The notes below the pieces were generated by a model. That model was not told where the DNA came from, ran no database searches, and worked only from the letters and a program-made list of their open reading frames with translations. Both the position numbers and the translations under genes were made by a program. Below, piece after piece: positions 54,504 through 62,686 of a DNA stretch of 64,000 nt. Every line of letters begins with the position of its first letter. Position 1 is the stretch's first letter. The DNA comes from Arthrobacter crusticola (GTDB taxonomy: Bacteria; Actinomycetota; Actinomycetes; Actinomycetales; Micrococcaceae), in the NCBI RefSeq assembly GCF_004357995.1, contig NZ_SMTK01000001.1, forward strand, positions 1-64,000, read 5' to 3'.

Positions 54504-56213
54504 GTGCGCGTGAAAACTGCAGTTTCGATCATTATTGCCGGCGTGCTGCTGATGCTGATTGGCATCGGCCAGCGCACGTTCTGGGCCCCGCCGGAGACGG
54601 TGACCTTCAGCGTGCCCGCCGGAGCGGAGACCGGACCGGTGACGGTCATCGACGCCGCGGCGCGCAACAACGACGCCGGTGACGTCGACATCGCCGTGAA
54701 GAGCGGCGGTGCGTTCACCCTTGCCGTGGGCAGGGCGGCGGACGTCGACGCGTGGGTGGGTGACGCGGCCCACCTGCGGGTCACCGGCGTCGGAGACGAG
54801 GAGCTCAAGACGGAGTTCACCGACGGCGAGGCCACCGTGCCCGATCCCCGCGGCGCGGACCTGTGGACGAGTGAGGAAACGGCGGAGGGCTCGGTGACCC
54901 ATTCCTGGATCAACCCGGCCGAGGGCGACTTCTCCATCCTGCTCGTCTCCGACGGAACCGCAGCGGCCCCCTCGGACATCTCCATCACCGAGCCGAACGA
55001 TGCCTCCACACCGCTGGCCGTGCCACTGATCGTCGCCGGGGCCCTTCTTGCGGTCCTGGGGATCGCACTGCTCTTCGTCGCCCCGCGCAGCACCGGGTCC
55101 GGCCGCGGCCGCTCGACCCCGGCGCCCGAGGGGTCGCGGGCCTACCTCCGCCAGCAGCGCGCCGGTGCCGACCGTGGGGCCCGTGCGCGCCGAATGGTCC
55201 ACCCGGTGGCCGTGGCCGCCGCCGCACTCCTGGCCGGAACGGCCGTGGCAGGCCCGGCCGCCGCGCAGCCGGCAATCCAGCAGCAGACCAAGCCCGCCGA
55301 GGGTGGCTCCGGGGAGGGACGACCGGGCGCCCCGGCCGTGCTCGAACCCCAGCTCGAGCGCATTCTTGACTCCGTCGCGACCACCGTGGCCGAGGCCGAC
55401 GCCGCCGCCGACTCCAAGCTGCTCCAACCCCGCACCGCCGGCGCGGCGCTCGAGCTGCGCACCGCCGGATACGCGGTGCGCGCCAAGGACAAGAAGGCCT
55501 CGGCCCCGGCTCCGGTGGCGGGGTCACCGGTGCTCACCCGCATCGTTCCCGCCGCAGGGGAGTGGCCGCGCACGGTCCTGGCCCTGACCAAGGGAGAGGG
55601 GAACCCCGTGCCGCAGGCGCTGGTGCTGACCCAGGACAGCCCGCGGACCAACTACAAGCTGGTCTCCGCAATCCAGATGCTTCCGGGCACCACCTTCCCG
55701 GCCTCCGCGGCCGACGGAGCGCTCAAGGAACTGGCACCCGATGCCGCGGACGGGCTCGCCATGGCGCCGCAGGCCGCGGTGGCCGCGATCGCGGACTTCC
55801 TGACCTCGCCGAAGGGCAAGCACAACGGAACCTTCGAGGCGAACTCCTTCGCCGACGCCATCACCGGATTCCAGTCCGGTGTGGTCGCCGACCGGAACAA
55901 CGCCGCGGCCACCATCTCCTTCCGCCACGTCGCGCAGGCGCCGAACACCCGGGCGCTGGGCACCGAGGACGGCGGCGCCGTTGTCTTCGGATACCTCAAG
56001 CACACCTACTCGAGCGTGCCGAAGGGCAGGGGAGATTCCATCGACCTCAACGGGACGATCTACGAGACCCTCACCGGCCGGGAAAAGACCGAAAAAGGAA
56101 TTGACGTCAACTACGGTGAGGCCGTGATGATGTACGTACCACCGGCCGGCAGCAAGGACAAGATCCGCGTGATCGGCGCCGCGCAGCAGCTGCTGGCCGC
56201 CAAGCTCAAGTAG
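54504..56213 (+). CDS. Membrane-anchored envelope protein of unknown function
   Basis: A 569-residue protein that I do not assign to a family. GTG start (MRVKTAVSIIIAGVLLMLIG); AGGT upstream. The membrane helix at residues 4-21 is followed by an exported domain (about 25-160, rich in beta residues, SGGAFTLAVGRAADVDAWVG). A second helix (about 172-194, PLIVAGALLAVLGIALLFVA) precedes a basic linker, then a third hydrophobic segment (about 233-252, VAVAAAALLAGTAVAGPAAA) and a C-terminal exported domain of about 300 residues. That gives a three-segment topology. It lies 45 bases before the thioredoxin-fold/TPR gene, so the two are probably co-transcribed. No catalytic motif is evident. Confidence 0.7.
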   Translation: MRVKTAVSIIIAGVLLMLIGIGQRTFWAPPETVTFSVPAGAETGPVTVIDAAARNNDAGDVDIAVKSGGAFTLAVGRAADVDAWVGDAAHLRVTGVGDEELKTEFTDGEATVPDPRGADLWTSEETAEGSVTHSWINPAEGDFSILLVSDGTAAAPSDISITEPNDASTPLAVPLIVAGALLAVLGIALLFVAPRSTGSGRGRSTPAPEGSRAYLRQQRAGADRGARARRMVHPVAVAAAALLAGTAVAGPAAAQPAIQQQTKPAEGGSGEGRPGAPAVLEPQLERILDSVATTVAEADAAADSKLLQPRTAGAALELRTAGYAVRAKDKKASAPAPVAGSPVLTRIVPAAGEWPRTVLALTKGEGNPVPQALVLTQDSPRTNYKLVSAIQMLPGTTFPASAADGALKELAPDAADGLAMAPQAAVAAIADFLTSPKGKHNGTFEANSFADAITGFQSGVVADRNNAAATISFRHVAQAPNTRALGTEDGGAVVFGYLKHTYSSVPKGRGDSIDLNGTIYETLTGREKTEKGIDVNYGEAVMMYVPPAGSKDKIRVIGAAQQLLAAKLK

Positions 56214-56258
56214 ACGCCCCAGCCCCGGTTTACGAACCCCGATCCGAAAGGCAAACCA

Positions 56259-57209
56259 TTGTCCACACCAGCCGGCCGCGGCAACGTGCCGCCGTCAATG
56301 AACCTTCACGGCGCCGTCGACCTTGCCGCCGTCAAGGCCCGCGCGGAGGCGGCGGCCCGGCCGGCCGCGGACCGGCCCCCCGCCGCCAGCCCGTACGTCG
56401 TCCAGGTGACCGAGCAAACGTTCCCGCAGCTGATTCAGCTCTCCGCCACGGTCCCGGTGATCGTCGACCTGGGTGCGTCCTGGAGCGAGCAGTCGGCCCA
56501 GGTCAGCGCCGTCCTCGAGGCGGCGGCCATTGACTTCGACGGCCGGTTCCTGCTGGCCAAGGCCGACCTCCAGGCCCAGCCGCAGATCGCCCAGGCGTTC
56601 CAGGCGCAGGCCGCGCCCACCGTCGTGGCGGTGGTCAAGGGCCAGCCGGTGCCCATGTTCGAAGGTGCGCTGCCGGCCGAGCAGATCCGCGCCTTCATCG
56701 ACGAACTGCTCAAGGTGGCCGAGGCCAATGGGGTCACCGGCAGCCTCAACGACGGGGCGCAGGCATCGCCCGCGGCGCCCGCTGCCGAACCCGAGCTGCC
56801 GCCGCTGCATCAGGAGGCCTTCGACGCCATCGAGGCCGGGAACTACGCTGCGGCCGCCGCAGCCTACCGCCGGGCCCTGGCGGAGCAACCGGCCGACGCG
56901 GACGCGAAGGCGGGCCTGGCCCAGGTTGAACTCATGCAGCGCCTCGAGGGGGCCGACGCGGCCGCGGTCCGCACCGCCGGGGCCGAGCGGCCCGACGACG
57001 TCGAGGCCCAGCTCGCCGTCGCCGACCTCGACCTGAGCGGGGGACACGTCGAAGACGCCTTCGCGCGCGTTACCTCCTTCATCGGGCGCAGCGGCGGCGA
57101 GGACAAGGAAACGGCCCGGAAGCGGCTGCTCGAACTGTTCGAGATCGTCGGACCCACCGACCCCCGCGTCACCAAGGCCCGGGCCGCCCTCGCCCGGGCG
57201 CTCTTCTAG
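56259..57209 (+). CDS. Thioredoxin-fold/TPR co-chaperone, CnoX/YbbN-like, without CxxC
   Basis: A 316-residue cytoplasmic protein, TTG start (MSTPAGRGNVPPSMNLHGAV). A thioredoxin fold (about 47-160) has lost its CxxC: the site reads GASWSEQSAQ where WCxxC is expected; no redox Cys remains. The rest, about 185-316, is TPR-like (YAAAAAAYRRALAEQPADAD and the YbbN-type ETARKRLLELFEIVG). E. coli CnoX/YbbN also has a degenerate site and acts as a holdase. The neighbour is an unknown membrane protein. Role here: chaperone or adaptor, inferred. Confidence 0.85.
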   Translation: MSTPAGRGNVPPSMNLHGAVDLAAVKARAEAAARPAADRPPAASPYVVQVTEQTFPQLIQLSATVPVIVDLGASWSEQSAQVSAVLEAAAIDFDGRFLLAKADLQAQPQIAQAFQAQAAPTVVAVVKGQPVPMFEGALPAEQIRAFIDELLKVAEANGVTGSLNDGAQASPAAPAAEPELPPLHQEAFDAIEAGNYAAAAAAYRRALAEQPADADAKAGLAQVELMQRLEGADAAAVRTAGAERPDDVEAQLAVADLDLSGGHVEDAFARVTSFIGRSGGEDKETARKRLLELFEIVGPTDPRVTKARAALARALF

Positions 57210-57254
57210 GCCGCCACTCCGGCCGATCCGCACCACCCACCCCGTTAGGACCCC

Positions 57255-58370
57255 ATGACCTCCGGCAGCACCACCCCCGGCCTGTTCGACCCGATCACCC
57301 TGCGCTCACTGACAGTGCCCCACCGGGGGTGGGTGGCCGCGATGTGCCAGTACTCCTGCGATCCGGTCGCCGCCCCGGGGGTCCCGACGGACTGGCACCT
57401 GGTGCACCTCGGCCAGTTCGCGACCGGCGGTGCGGCCATGATCATCACCGAGGCCGCCGCGGTCAGCCCCGAGGGACGGATCAGCCCACGTGATGCCGGC
57501 ATCTACAACGCCGAGCAGGTCGCTGCCTGGCGCCGCATCACCGACTTCATCCACACCCAGGGGACTCCCGGCACGCTCACCGGGATTCAGCTGGCCCATG
57601 CCGGGCGGAAGGCCTCGACCTACTGGCCCTTCAGCAAGCTTCACGGGTCGGTGCCCGACGCAGAGGGCGGCTGGGAGACGCTCGGCCCCACCGATGAGGC
57701 CTTCGACGGCTATGCGGCCCCGCGGGCGATGACCGAGGAGGACATCCTCGCGGTGATCCGAGACTTCGGCCAGGGTGCCCGCCGTGCGGTGGAGGCCGGT
57801 TTCGACACCGTCGAAATCCACGGCGCCCACGGCTACCTGCTGCACCAGTTCCTGACCCCGCTGGTCAACAGCCGCACCGACGGCTGGGGAGGCTCCGAAG
57901 AGGCCCGGTTCCGCCTGACGCTGGAGGTCATCGACGAGGTCCGAAGGAACATCCCGGCCGAGATGCCGCTGCTCCTGCGCATCTCCGCCTCCGACTGGGT
58001 CGAGGGGGGCCTTGACGGTGCCGCTTCGGCGCGGCTCGCCGCGAAGGCGGCCGAGCATGGCGTCGACTTCGTCGACGTCTCTTCCGGCGGAGCGGTGGCG
58101 CACGCACGGATCCCCGTCGGTCCGGGCTACCAGGTGGAATTCGCCGAGACGGTGCGGGCGGCCGGGCTTCCCACCGGGGCGGTCGGCCTGATCGACGATC
58201 CGGAACAGGCGGAGGGCATCATCCGGGAAGGGAAAGCCGACGTCGTCCTGATCGCCCGGGCCGCGCTGCGCGACCCCCACTGGTGGCTCCGTGCGGCGCA
58301 CGTGCTGAAGCGCGAACTTGCCCCCGTGCCGCAGTACGAGCGAGCCGGATCGTTCGGCCGGACCAGGTAG
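57255..58370 (+). CDS. NADH:flavin oxidoreductase, Old Yellow Enzyme (YqjM-like)
   Basis: A 371-residue FMN barrel enzyme reducing electron-poor alkenes with NAD(P)H. It has the YqjM-class N-terminal Cys in MCQYSCDPVA, substrate His pair in HGAHGYLLHQFLTPLVNSRT, then DGWGGSEEARFRLTLEV, and the FMN phosphate site near GAVGLIDDPEQAEGIIREGK. This is the thermophilic-like branch. No neighbouring pathway is evident. Confidence 0.9.
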   Translation: MTSGSTTPGLFDPITLRSLTVPHRGWVAAMCQYSCDPVAAPGVPTDWHLVHLGQFATGGAAMIITEAAAVSPEGRISPRDAGIYNAEQVAAWRRITDFIHTQGTPGTLTGIQLAHAGRKASTYWPFSKLHGSVPDAEGGWETLGPTDEAFDGYAAPRAMTEEDILAVIRDFGQGARRAVEAGFDTVEIHGAHGYLLHQFLTPLVNSRTDGWGGSEEARFRLTLEVIDEVRRNIPAEMPLLLRISASDWVEGGLDGAASARLAAKAAEHGVDFVDVSSGGAVAHARIPVGPGYQVEFAETVRAAGLPTGAVGLIDDPEQAEGIIREGKADVVLIARAALRDPHWWLRAAHVLKRELAPVPQYERAGSFGRTR

Positions 58371-58400
58371 CCGGCAGGGGGCCGGCGGTAGACTGGGTCC

Positions 58401-58700
58401 ATGACGATGCCCGCAGACCCCTTTGCCAACGACCCCCTGGACAGCCCCGGCGCCGGCTCGACCGCCACCCTCGAGCGGGAGGAACAGCGCCAGGAGGTGG
58501 AGCCGGGCGACAGCGAGCGGTTCGCGCACTACGTGCGCAAGGAAAAAATCATGGAATCCGCACTCACCGGAGAGCCCGTCATCGCCCTGTGCGGCAAGGT
58601 CTGGACGCCGGGCCGCGACCCGGAGAAGTTCCCGGTCTGCCCCGAGTGCAAGGAAATCTACAACGGCCTGCGCCCCGGCAAGGACGACACGCCGAAGTAG
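58401..58700 (+). CDS. DUF3039 protein
   Basis: A 99-residue small protein, MTMPADPFANDPLDSPGAGS, with ERFAHYVRKEKIMESALTG, EPVIALCGKVWTPGRDP and FPVCPECKEIYNGL. The three Cys (ALCGK, VCPEC) suggest one zinc ribbon. DUF3039 is conserved in actinobacteria; function unknown. Its stop lies 77 bases before the MFS gene. Confidence 0.88.
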   Translation: MTMPADPFANDPLDSPGAGSTATLEREEQRQEVEPGDSERFAHYVRKEKIMESALTGEPVIALCGKVWTPGRDPEKFPVCPECKEIYNGLRPGKDDTPK

Positions 58701-58776
58701 GCTCCCGGGCCGGTGTCCGGCCCGTCCCACCGCCTCCTGCGCCGCGCGGGAGGGAAGCAACAACGCGTAAGGTGCC

Positions 58777-60228
58777 ATGACGGATACCCCCGCGCCCGAA
58801 TCCACAATGGCGGCACGCCTGCGCCCGCTGACCTTCGGGCTGATCGCAATCATCACCTGTGCCGCCTTCGAGGCGATGGCGGTGGCCACCGCCATGCCCG
58901 CCGTGGCGGACGAGCTCGACGGGGAGGCCAGCTACGGGCTCGCCTTTTCGATGTACCTCACCGCGTCCCTGCTCGGCACCGTCCTCGCGGGGTCCTGGAC
59001 GGACCGGAGGGGACCACGCCCCGCGCTGCGGGTCGGCATGGCCCTGATGATCGCCGGCCTGCTCCTGTCCGGGGCCGCGCCGGAGTTCTGGGTGGTGACG
59101 GCGGGACGGGCGGTCTCAGGGCTCGGCGGCGGCTTCCTGATTGTCGCCGTCTACGTGGTGATCGGCCGGGCCTTCCCCGCCGGCGCGCAGCCCGTGGTCT
59201 TCGGCTGGCTCTCGGCCGCCTGGGTGGTGCCCTCGCTGGTGGGGCCCTTCGTGGCGGGGGTGGTGGCCGAGGAACTCCACTGGCGGTGGGTGTTCCTCGG
59301 GGTGGCCCCGCTGGTCGCGGCAGCGGGCCTGGTCGTTGCGCCCCGGATCCGCTCCCTGGGCCCTCCGGCGGACCCCGGCACCGGCGGAACCGGCAGCGCG
59401 GGCTGGCGCCGCGCCCTGCGGGGCCTGGGGCTGTCGGGCGGCGTGTTCGCCGTGCAGTGGGCCGTCATCCGGCTGGCGGCTGACGGCAACAGCGCCGCCG
59501 CAACGGGCCTGCTTGCGGCCCTCGCCGCCGTCGGACTGGCAGCGGTGTTCATCACCCTCCCGGGGCTGCTGCCGCGAGGCACCCTGCGTTTCGGCCGGGG
59601 CCTGCCGAGTATCATCGGCACCCGCGGCCTCGTGAACGTCGCCTTCTTCGGCGCCGAGGCGTTCATCCCCCTGATGCTCGTCAGCGCCCGCGGCGTCGAC
59701 GCCTCCACCGCCGGGCTGGCCCTGAGCGCCGGGGCGCTCGGCTGGAGCGCCGGGGCCTTCCTGCAGACCCGCGTGCGCTTCCGCCGCCAGTGGCTGCTGG
59801 TGGCCGGCTCGACCCTGCTCTCGCTCACCCTGGGCGGCTTCGCCCTCGCCTCGGGGGCCCAGGCACCCCTGCCGGTCCTGATCCTCATCTGGGCCTTCGC
59901 CGGCATGGCCATGGGGATGACCCTCTCGAGCACCTCGGTCCTCGTCCTCTCACTCTCACCAAAGGCCGAACAGGGGCGCAACTCCGCGTCGCTGCAGATC
60001 GCCGACCAGCTCGGCGGGGTGGCCGGGACGGCCGGGGCCGGCACCCTCTTCGCCCTGCTGCGCGATCCCGCGGCGCCGGGGCGGGTCGAGGTGTTTGTTG
60101 CGATCTGGCTGGCTCTGTGCCTGTTCGCGGCAGCAGGTATAGTTTCCGGTCTGAGAGGGGCACAGGCACCCAAGGCCGGCCCCACGAAGGACACCACGAA
60201 GTCAATGGAAGGTACTGTCCCGGCGTGA
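58777..60228 (+). CDS. MFS transporter
   Basis: A 483-residue major facilitator with about 12-14 helices. The loop-2 motif A reads AGSWTDRRGPRPALRVGMAL (G-x-x-x-D-R-x-G-x-R), and ITCAAFEAMAVATAMPAVAD is the N-terminal helix, like the DHA2 drug-exporter group. The substrate is unknown. AAGG precedes the ATG. The stop overlaps the GTG of the helicase gene (GTGA), tying the expression of the two. Confidence 0.85.
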   Translation: MTDTPAPESTMAARLRPLTFGLIAIITCAAFEAMAVATAMPAVADELDGEASYGLAFSMYLTASLLGTVLAGSWTDRRGPRPALRVGMALMIAGLLLSGAAPEFWVVTAGRAVSGLGGGFLIVAVYVVIGRAFPAGAQPVVFGWLSAAWVVPSLVGPFVAGVVAEELHWRWVFLGVAPLVAAAGLVVAPRIRSLGPPADPGTGGTGSAGWRRALRGLGLSGGVFAVQWAVIRLAADGNSAAATGLLAALAAVGLAAVFITLPGLLPRGTLRFGRGLPSIIGTRGLVNVAFFGAEAFIPLMLVSARGVDASTAGLALSAGALGWSAGAFLQTRVRFRRQWLLVAGSTLLSLTLGGFALASGAQAPLPVLILIWAFAGMAMGMTLSSTSVLVLSLSPKAEQGRNSASLQIADQLGGVAGTAGAGTLFALLRDPAAPGRVEVFVAIWLALCLFAAAGIVSGLRGAQAPKAGPTKDTTKSMEGTVPA

Positions 60229-62006
60229 GTAGTGACACCCTGTTCGGGGCCGGCCCAGCCCTGCCGCCCGCCTATCCGGAGCGAGCGGCGTGGGGCACGG
60301 CACCCAAGCTCCGGCAGTGGCAGAGCGAGGCCCTCGAGAAGTACTTCGCCAACTCGCCGCAGGATTTCCTCGCCGTGGCCACCCCCGGGGCGGGAAAGAC
60401 GACGTTCGCCCTGCGGGTCGCCACCGAGCTCGTCGAGCGGGGCATCGTGAACCGGGTCACCGTGGTGGCGCCGACCGACCACCTCAAGCGCCAGTGGGCC
60501 GACGCCGCTGCGCGGGTGGGTCTGGCCATCGACCCGAACTTCAAGAACGCCGACGGCCGCCACGGCAACGGGTTCATCGGTGTCGCCGTCACCTACGCCC
60601 AGGTGGCCAGCAAGCCCATGCTGCACCGGGCCAAGACCGAAGCCGCGAAGACCCTGGTGATCCTCGACGAGATCCACCACGGCGGCGACGCCCTGTCCTG
60701 GGGTGACGGAATCCGCGAGGCCTTCGAGCCGGCCACCCGCCGGCTCGCCCTGACCGGAACCCCCTTCCGCTCCGACACCGCGGCGATTCCGTTCGTCGAG
60801 TACGTCGAGGACGGCGACGGCATCCGCCGCTCGCGCTCCGACTACACCTACGGGTACGGCCAGGCGCTGCGCGACCATGTGGTGCGCCCGGTGATCTTCA
60901 TGGCCTATTCGGGCCAGATGCGCTGGCGCACCAGCACCGGCGACGAGATGGCGGCGTCCCTCGGCGAGGCGGCCGTCACCAAGGACATCACCGCCCAGGC
61001 CTGGCGCACCGCGCTGAACCCGGCGGGGGAGTGGATTCCCGCGGTGCTGGCGGCGGCCGACAAGCGCCTCACCGAGGTGCGGCGGACGGTGCCCGACGCC
61101 GGCGGCCTGGTCATCGCCACCGACCACGACGACGCCCGCGCCTACGCCGGCCGGCTGAAGAAGATCACCGGGGAATCTCCGACGGTCATCCTCTCCGACG
61201 ATGTCAAGGCCTCCTCGAAGATCGAGGAGTTCTCCGCCGACACCACCCGCTGGATGGTCGCCGTCCGCATGGTCTCCGAGGGCGTTGACGTGCCGCGCCT
61301 GGCGGTCGGGGTCTATGCCACCTCCACCGCGACTCCGCTCTTCTTCGCCCAGGCCGTCGGCCGGTACGTGCGTGCACGGCGCCGCGGGGAAACCGCATCG
61401 ATCTTCCTGCCCTCCGTTCCCAACCTCATGGCCCTGGCCAACCAGCTTGAAGCCGAGCGCGACCACGCCCTGGACCGCCCCACGACGGGGGAGGAGGACG
61501 GGTTCGCCCTCGAGGAGGGCCTGATGGAGGCGGCGAACCGCGAAGAGAAGGCCTCCGATTCGCTCACCAAGCAGAAGTTTGAAGCCCTCGAGTCCCAGGC
61601 CTCCTTCGACCGGGTGCTCTTCGACGGCGGCGAGTTCGGCACCGGCGGTGAGATGGGCAGCGAGGAGGAGTTCGACTTCCTGGGCATCCCGGGGCTCCTG
61701 GACGCCGACCAGGTGGGGCAGCTGCTCCGCCAGCGCCAGCAGGAGCAGCAGTCGCGGCGGCGCGGACGCGCCCCCGAGCCCGTCCCGGCCGACCCCGCGG
61801 TGCCCGACCACCGGCAGCTGACGGAACTGCGCGGGCAGCTCGCCAAGAACGTCTCGGCCTGGTCGGCGCGGACCGGCACCCCCCACGGCGTGGTGCACAC
61901 CGAACTGCGCAAGGCCTGCGGCGGACCGGCCGTGGCCCAGGCCAACGAGGAGCAGCTGCAGCGCAGGCTGAAGAAGCTGCAGGACTGGTTCATCGGGCGG
62001 AAATAG
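60225..62006 (+). CDS. DEAD/DEAH-box (DEIH) helicase
   Basis: A 593-residue SF2 helicase. Motifs: Q/RQWQSEALEKYF, motif I VATPGAGKTTFALRV, motif II VILDEIHHGGDALSWGDG (DEIH rather than DEAH), SAT-equivalent ALTGTPFRSDTAAIP, and motifs V-VI RMVSEGVDVPRLAVGVYAT and FFAQAVGRYVRARRRGE. The GTG start lies in the MFS stop. It is similar in plan to XPB/RAD25-like actinobacterial helicases whose target is DNA; the C-terminal 130 residues (charged, QQEQQSRRRGRAPEP) are specific. No nuclease or methylase neighbour is seen, so I do not call it a defence gene. Confidence 0.87.
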   Translation: MSSDTLFGAGPALPPAYPERAAWGTAPKLRQWQSEALEKYFANSPQDFLAVATPGAGKTTFALRVATELVERGIVNRVTVVAPTDHLKRQWADAAARVGLAIDPNFKNADGRHGNGFIGVAVTYAQVASKPMLHRAKTEAAKTLVILDEIHHGGDALSWGDGIREAFEPATRRLALTGTPFRSDTAAIPFVEYVEDGDGIRRSRSDYTYGYGQALRDHVVRPVIFMAYSGQMRWRTSTGDEMAASLGEAAVTKDITAQAWRTALNPAGEWIPAVLAAADKRLTEVRRTVPDAGGLVIATDHDDARAYAGRLKKITGESPTVILSDDVKASSKIEEFSADTTRWMVAVRMVSEGVDVPRLAVGVYATSTATPLFFAQAVGRYVRARRRGETASIFLPSVPNLMALANQLEAERDHALDRPTTGEEDGFALEEGLMEAANREEKASDSLTKQKFEALESQASFDRVLFDGGEFGTGGEMGSEEEFDFLGIPGLLDADQVGQLLRQRQQEQQSRRRGRAPEPVPADPAVPDHRQLTELRGQLAKNVSAWSARTGTPHGVVHTELRKACGGPAVAQANEEQLQRRLKKLQDWFIGRK

Positions 62007-62052
62007 TTCCGGCCCGGAACGCGCGCCCCGGCACCCCGGTCAAGGGTGCCGG
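62006..62052. terminator. Two small hairpins between convergent helicase and pncA genes
   Basis: GTTCCGG-C-CCGGAAC (62006-62020) and CCGGCACCC-loop-GGGTGCCGG (62028-62052, 9-bp stem) lie between the two stop codons and can end transcription from both sides. Confidence 0.5.
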
Positions 62053-62062
62053 AGCGCCGTGC

Positions 62063-62686
62063 TCAGCGCTGGACCTGGACCCCCGCCGCTTCGAGTTCGT
62101 CGAAGGTGTCGTCAAGCTTTTCGCCGTGGACGGCGCGCGTCAGCTCCGTGAGCACCGACACCGAGTAACCGGCGGCCACGGCGTCGAGGGCGGTGGCACG
62201 CACGCAGTAATCGGCGGCGAGGCCGGCAACCACCACCTCGTCGACGTCACGGTCGCGCAGCCAGTCGTCAAGGCTCAGCGGCGTCTCATCCGGTTCGGCC
62301 AGGGCCGCCCCGAGCTTGCGTTCCCCGGTGGGAACCTCGTCCTCGGGGGCGAGGACCCCCTCGAAGCCCGAGTAGGCCGCCTCGAACTGGCCCTTGCGGA
62401 ACACCGCGTCGACGTTCTCGGTGTCGAGGTCGGGATGGAAGTCCGCCCCGCGGGTATCGGCCACGCAGTGCACGGGCCAGGAGTCGATGAAGTCGGGGGT
62501 CTCGGAGAAATGGGGGCCCGGATCGATGTGCCAGTCCTGGGTCGCCACGACGTAGTCGTAGTCGGCGGCGCGGGCGTCGGCGTGGTCGCTGATGGCGGCC
62601 GCCACCTCGGCGCCGCCCTGCACCGCGAGGGAACCCCCCTCGCAGAAGTCGTTCTGGACGTCGATGATGATCAGTGCGCGCGTCAT
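62063..62686 (-). CDS. pncA: Nicotinamidase/isochorismatase-family protein
   Basis: A 207-residue isochorismatase-fold amidase. The catalytic triad is visible: Asp in IIDVQNDFCEGGSLAV (about 8), Lys in VFRKGQFEAAYSGF (about 96) and Cys in AGLAADYCVRATALDAVAAG (about 140). Metal-binding His/Asp lie in VVATQDWHIDPGPHFSE. It deamidates nicotinamide to nicotinate, fitting the overlapping pncB, which uses nicotinate. The start overlaps the pncB stop by four bases. Confidence 0.93.
   Translation of the reverse strand: MTRALIIIDVQNDFCEGGSLAVQGGAEVAAAISDHADARAADYDYVVATQDWHIDPGPHFSETPDFIDSWPVHCVADTRGADFHPDLDTENVDAVFRKGQFEAAYSGFEGVLAPEDEVPTGERKLGAALAEPDETPLSLDDWLRDRDVDEVVVAGLAADYCVRATALDAVAAGYSVSVLTELTRAVHGEKLDDTFDELEAAGVQVQR

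Noticed and set aside
59151..61898. A 915-codon open frame on the minus strand under the MFS and helicase genes
   Set aside because: Antisense shadow of two clear genes.
60225..62006. Helicase as part of a phage defence system
   Set aside because: No nuclease, methyltransferase or other defence gene near it; neighbours are an MFS transporter and NAD-salvage genes.
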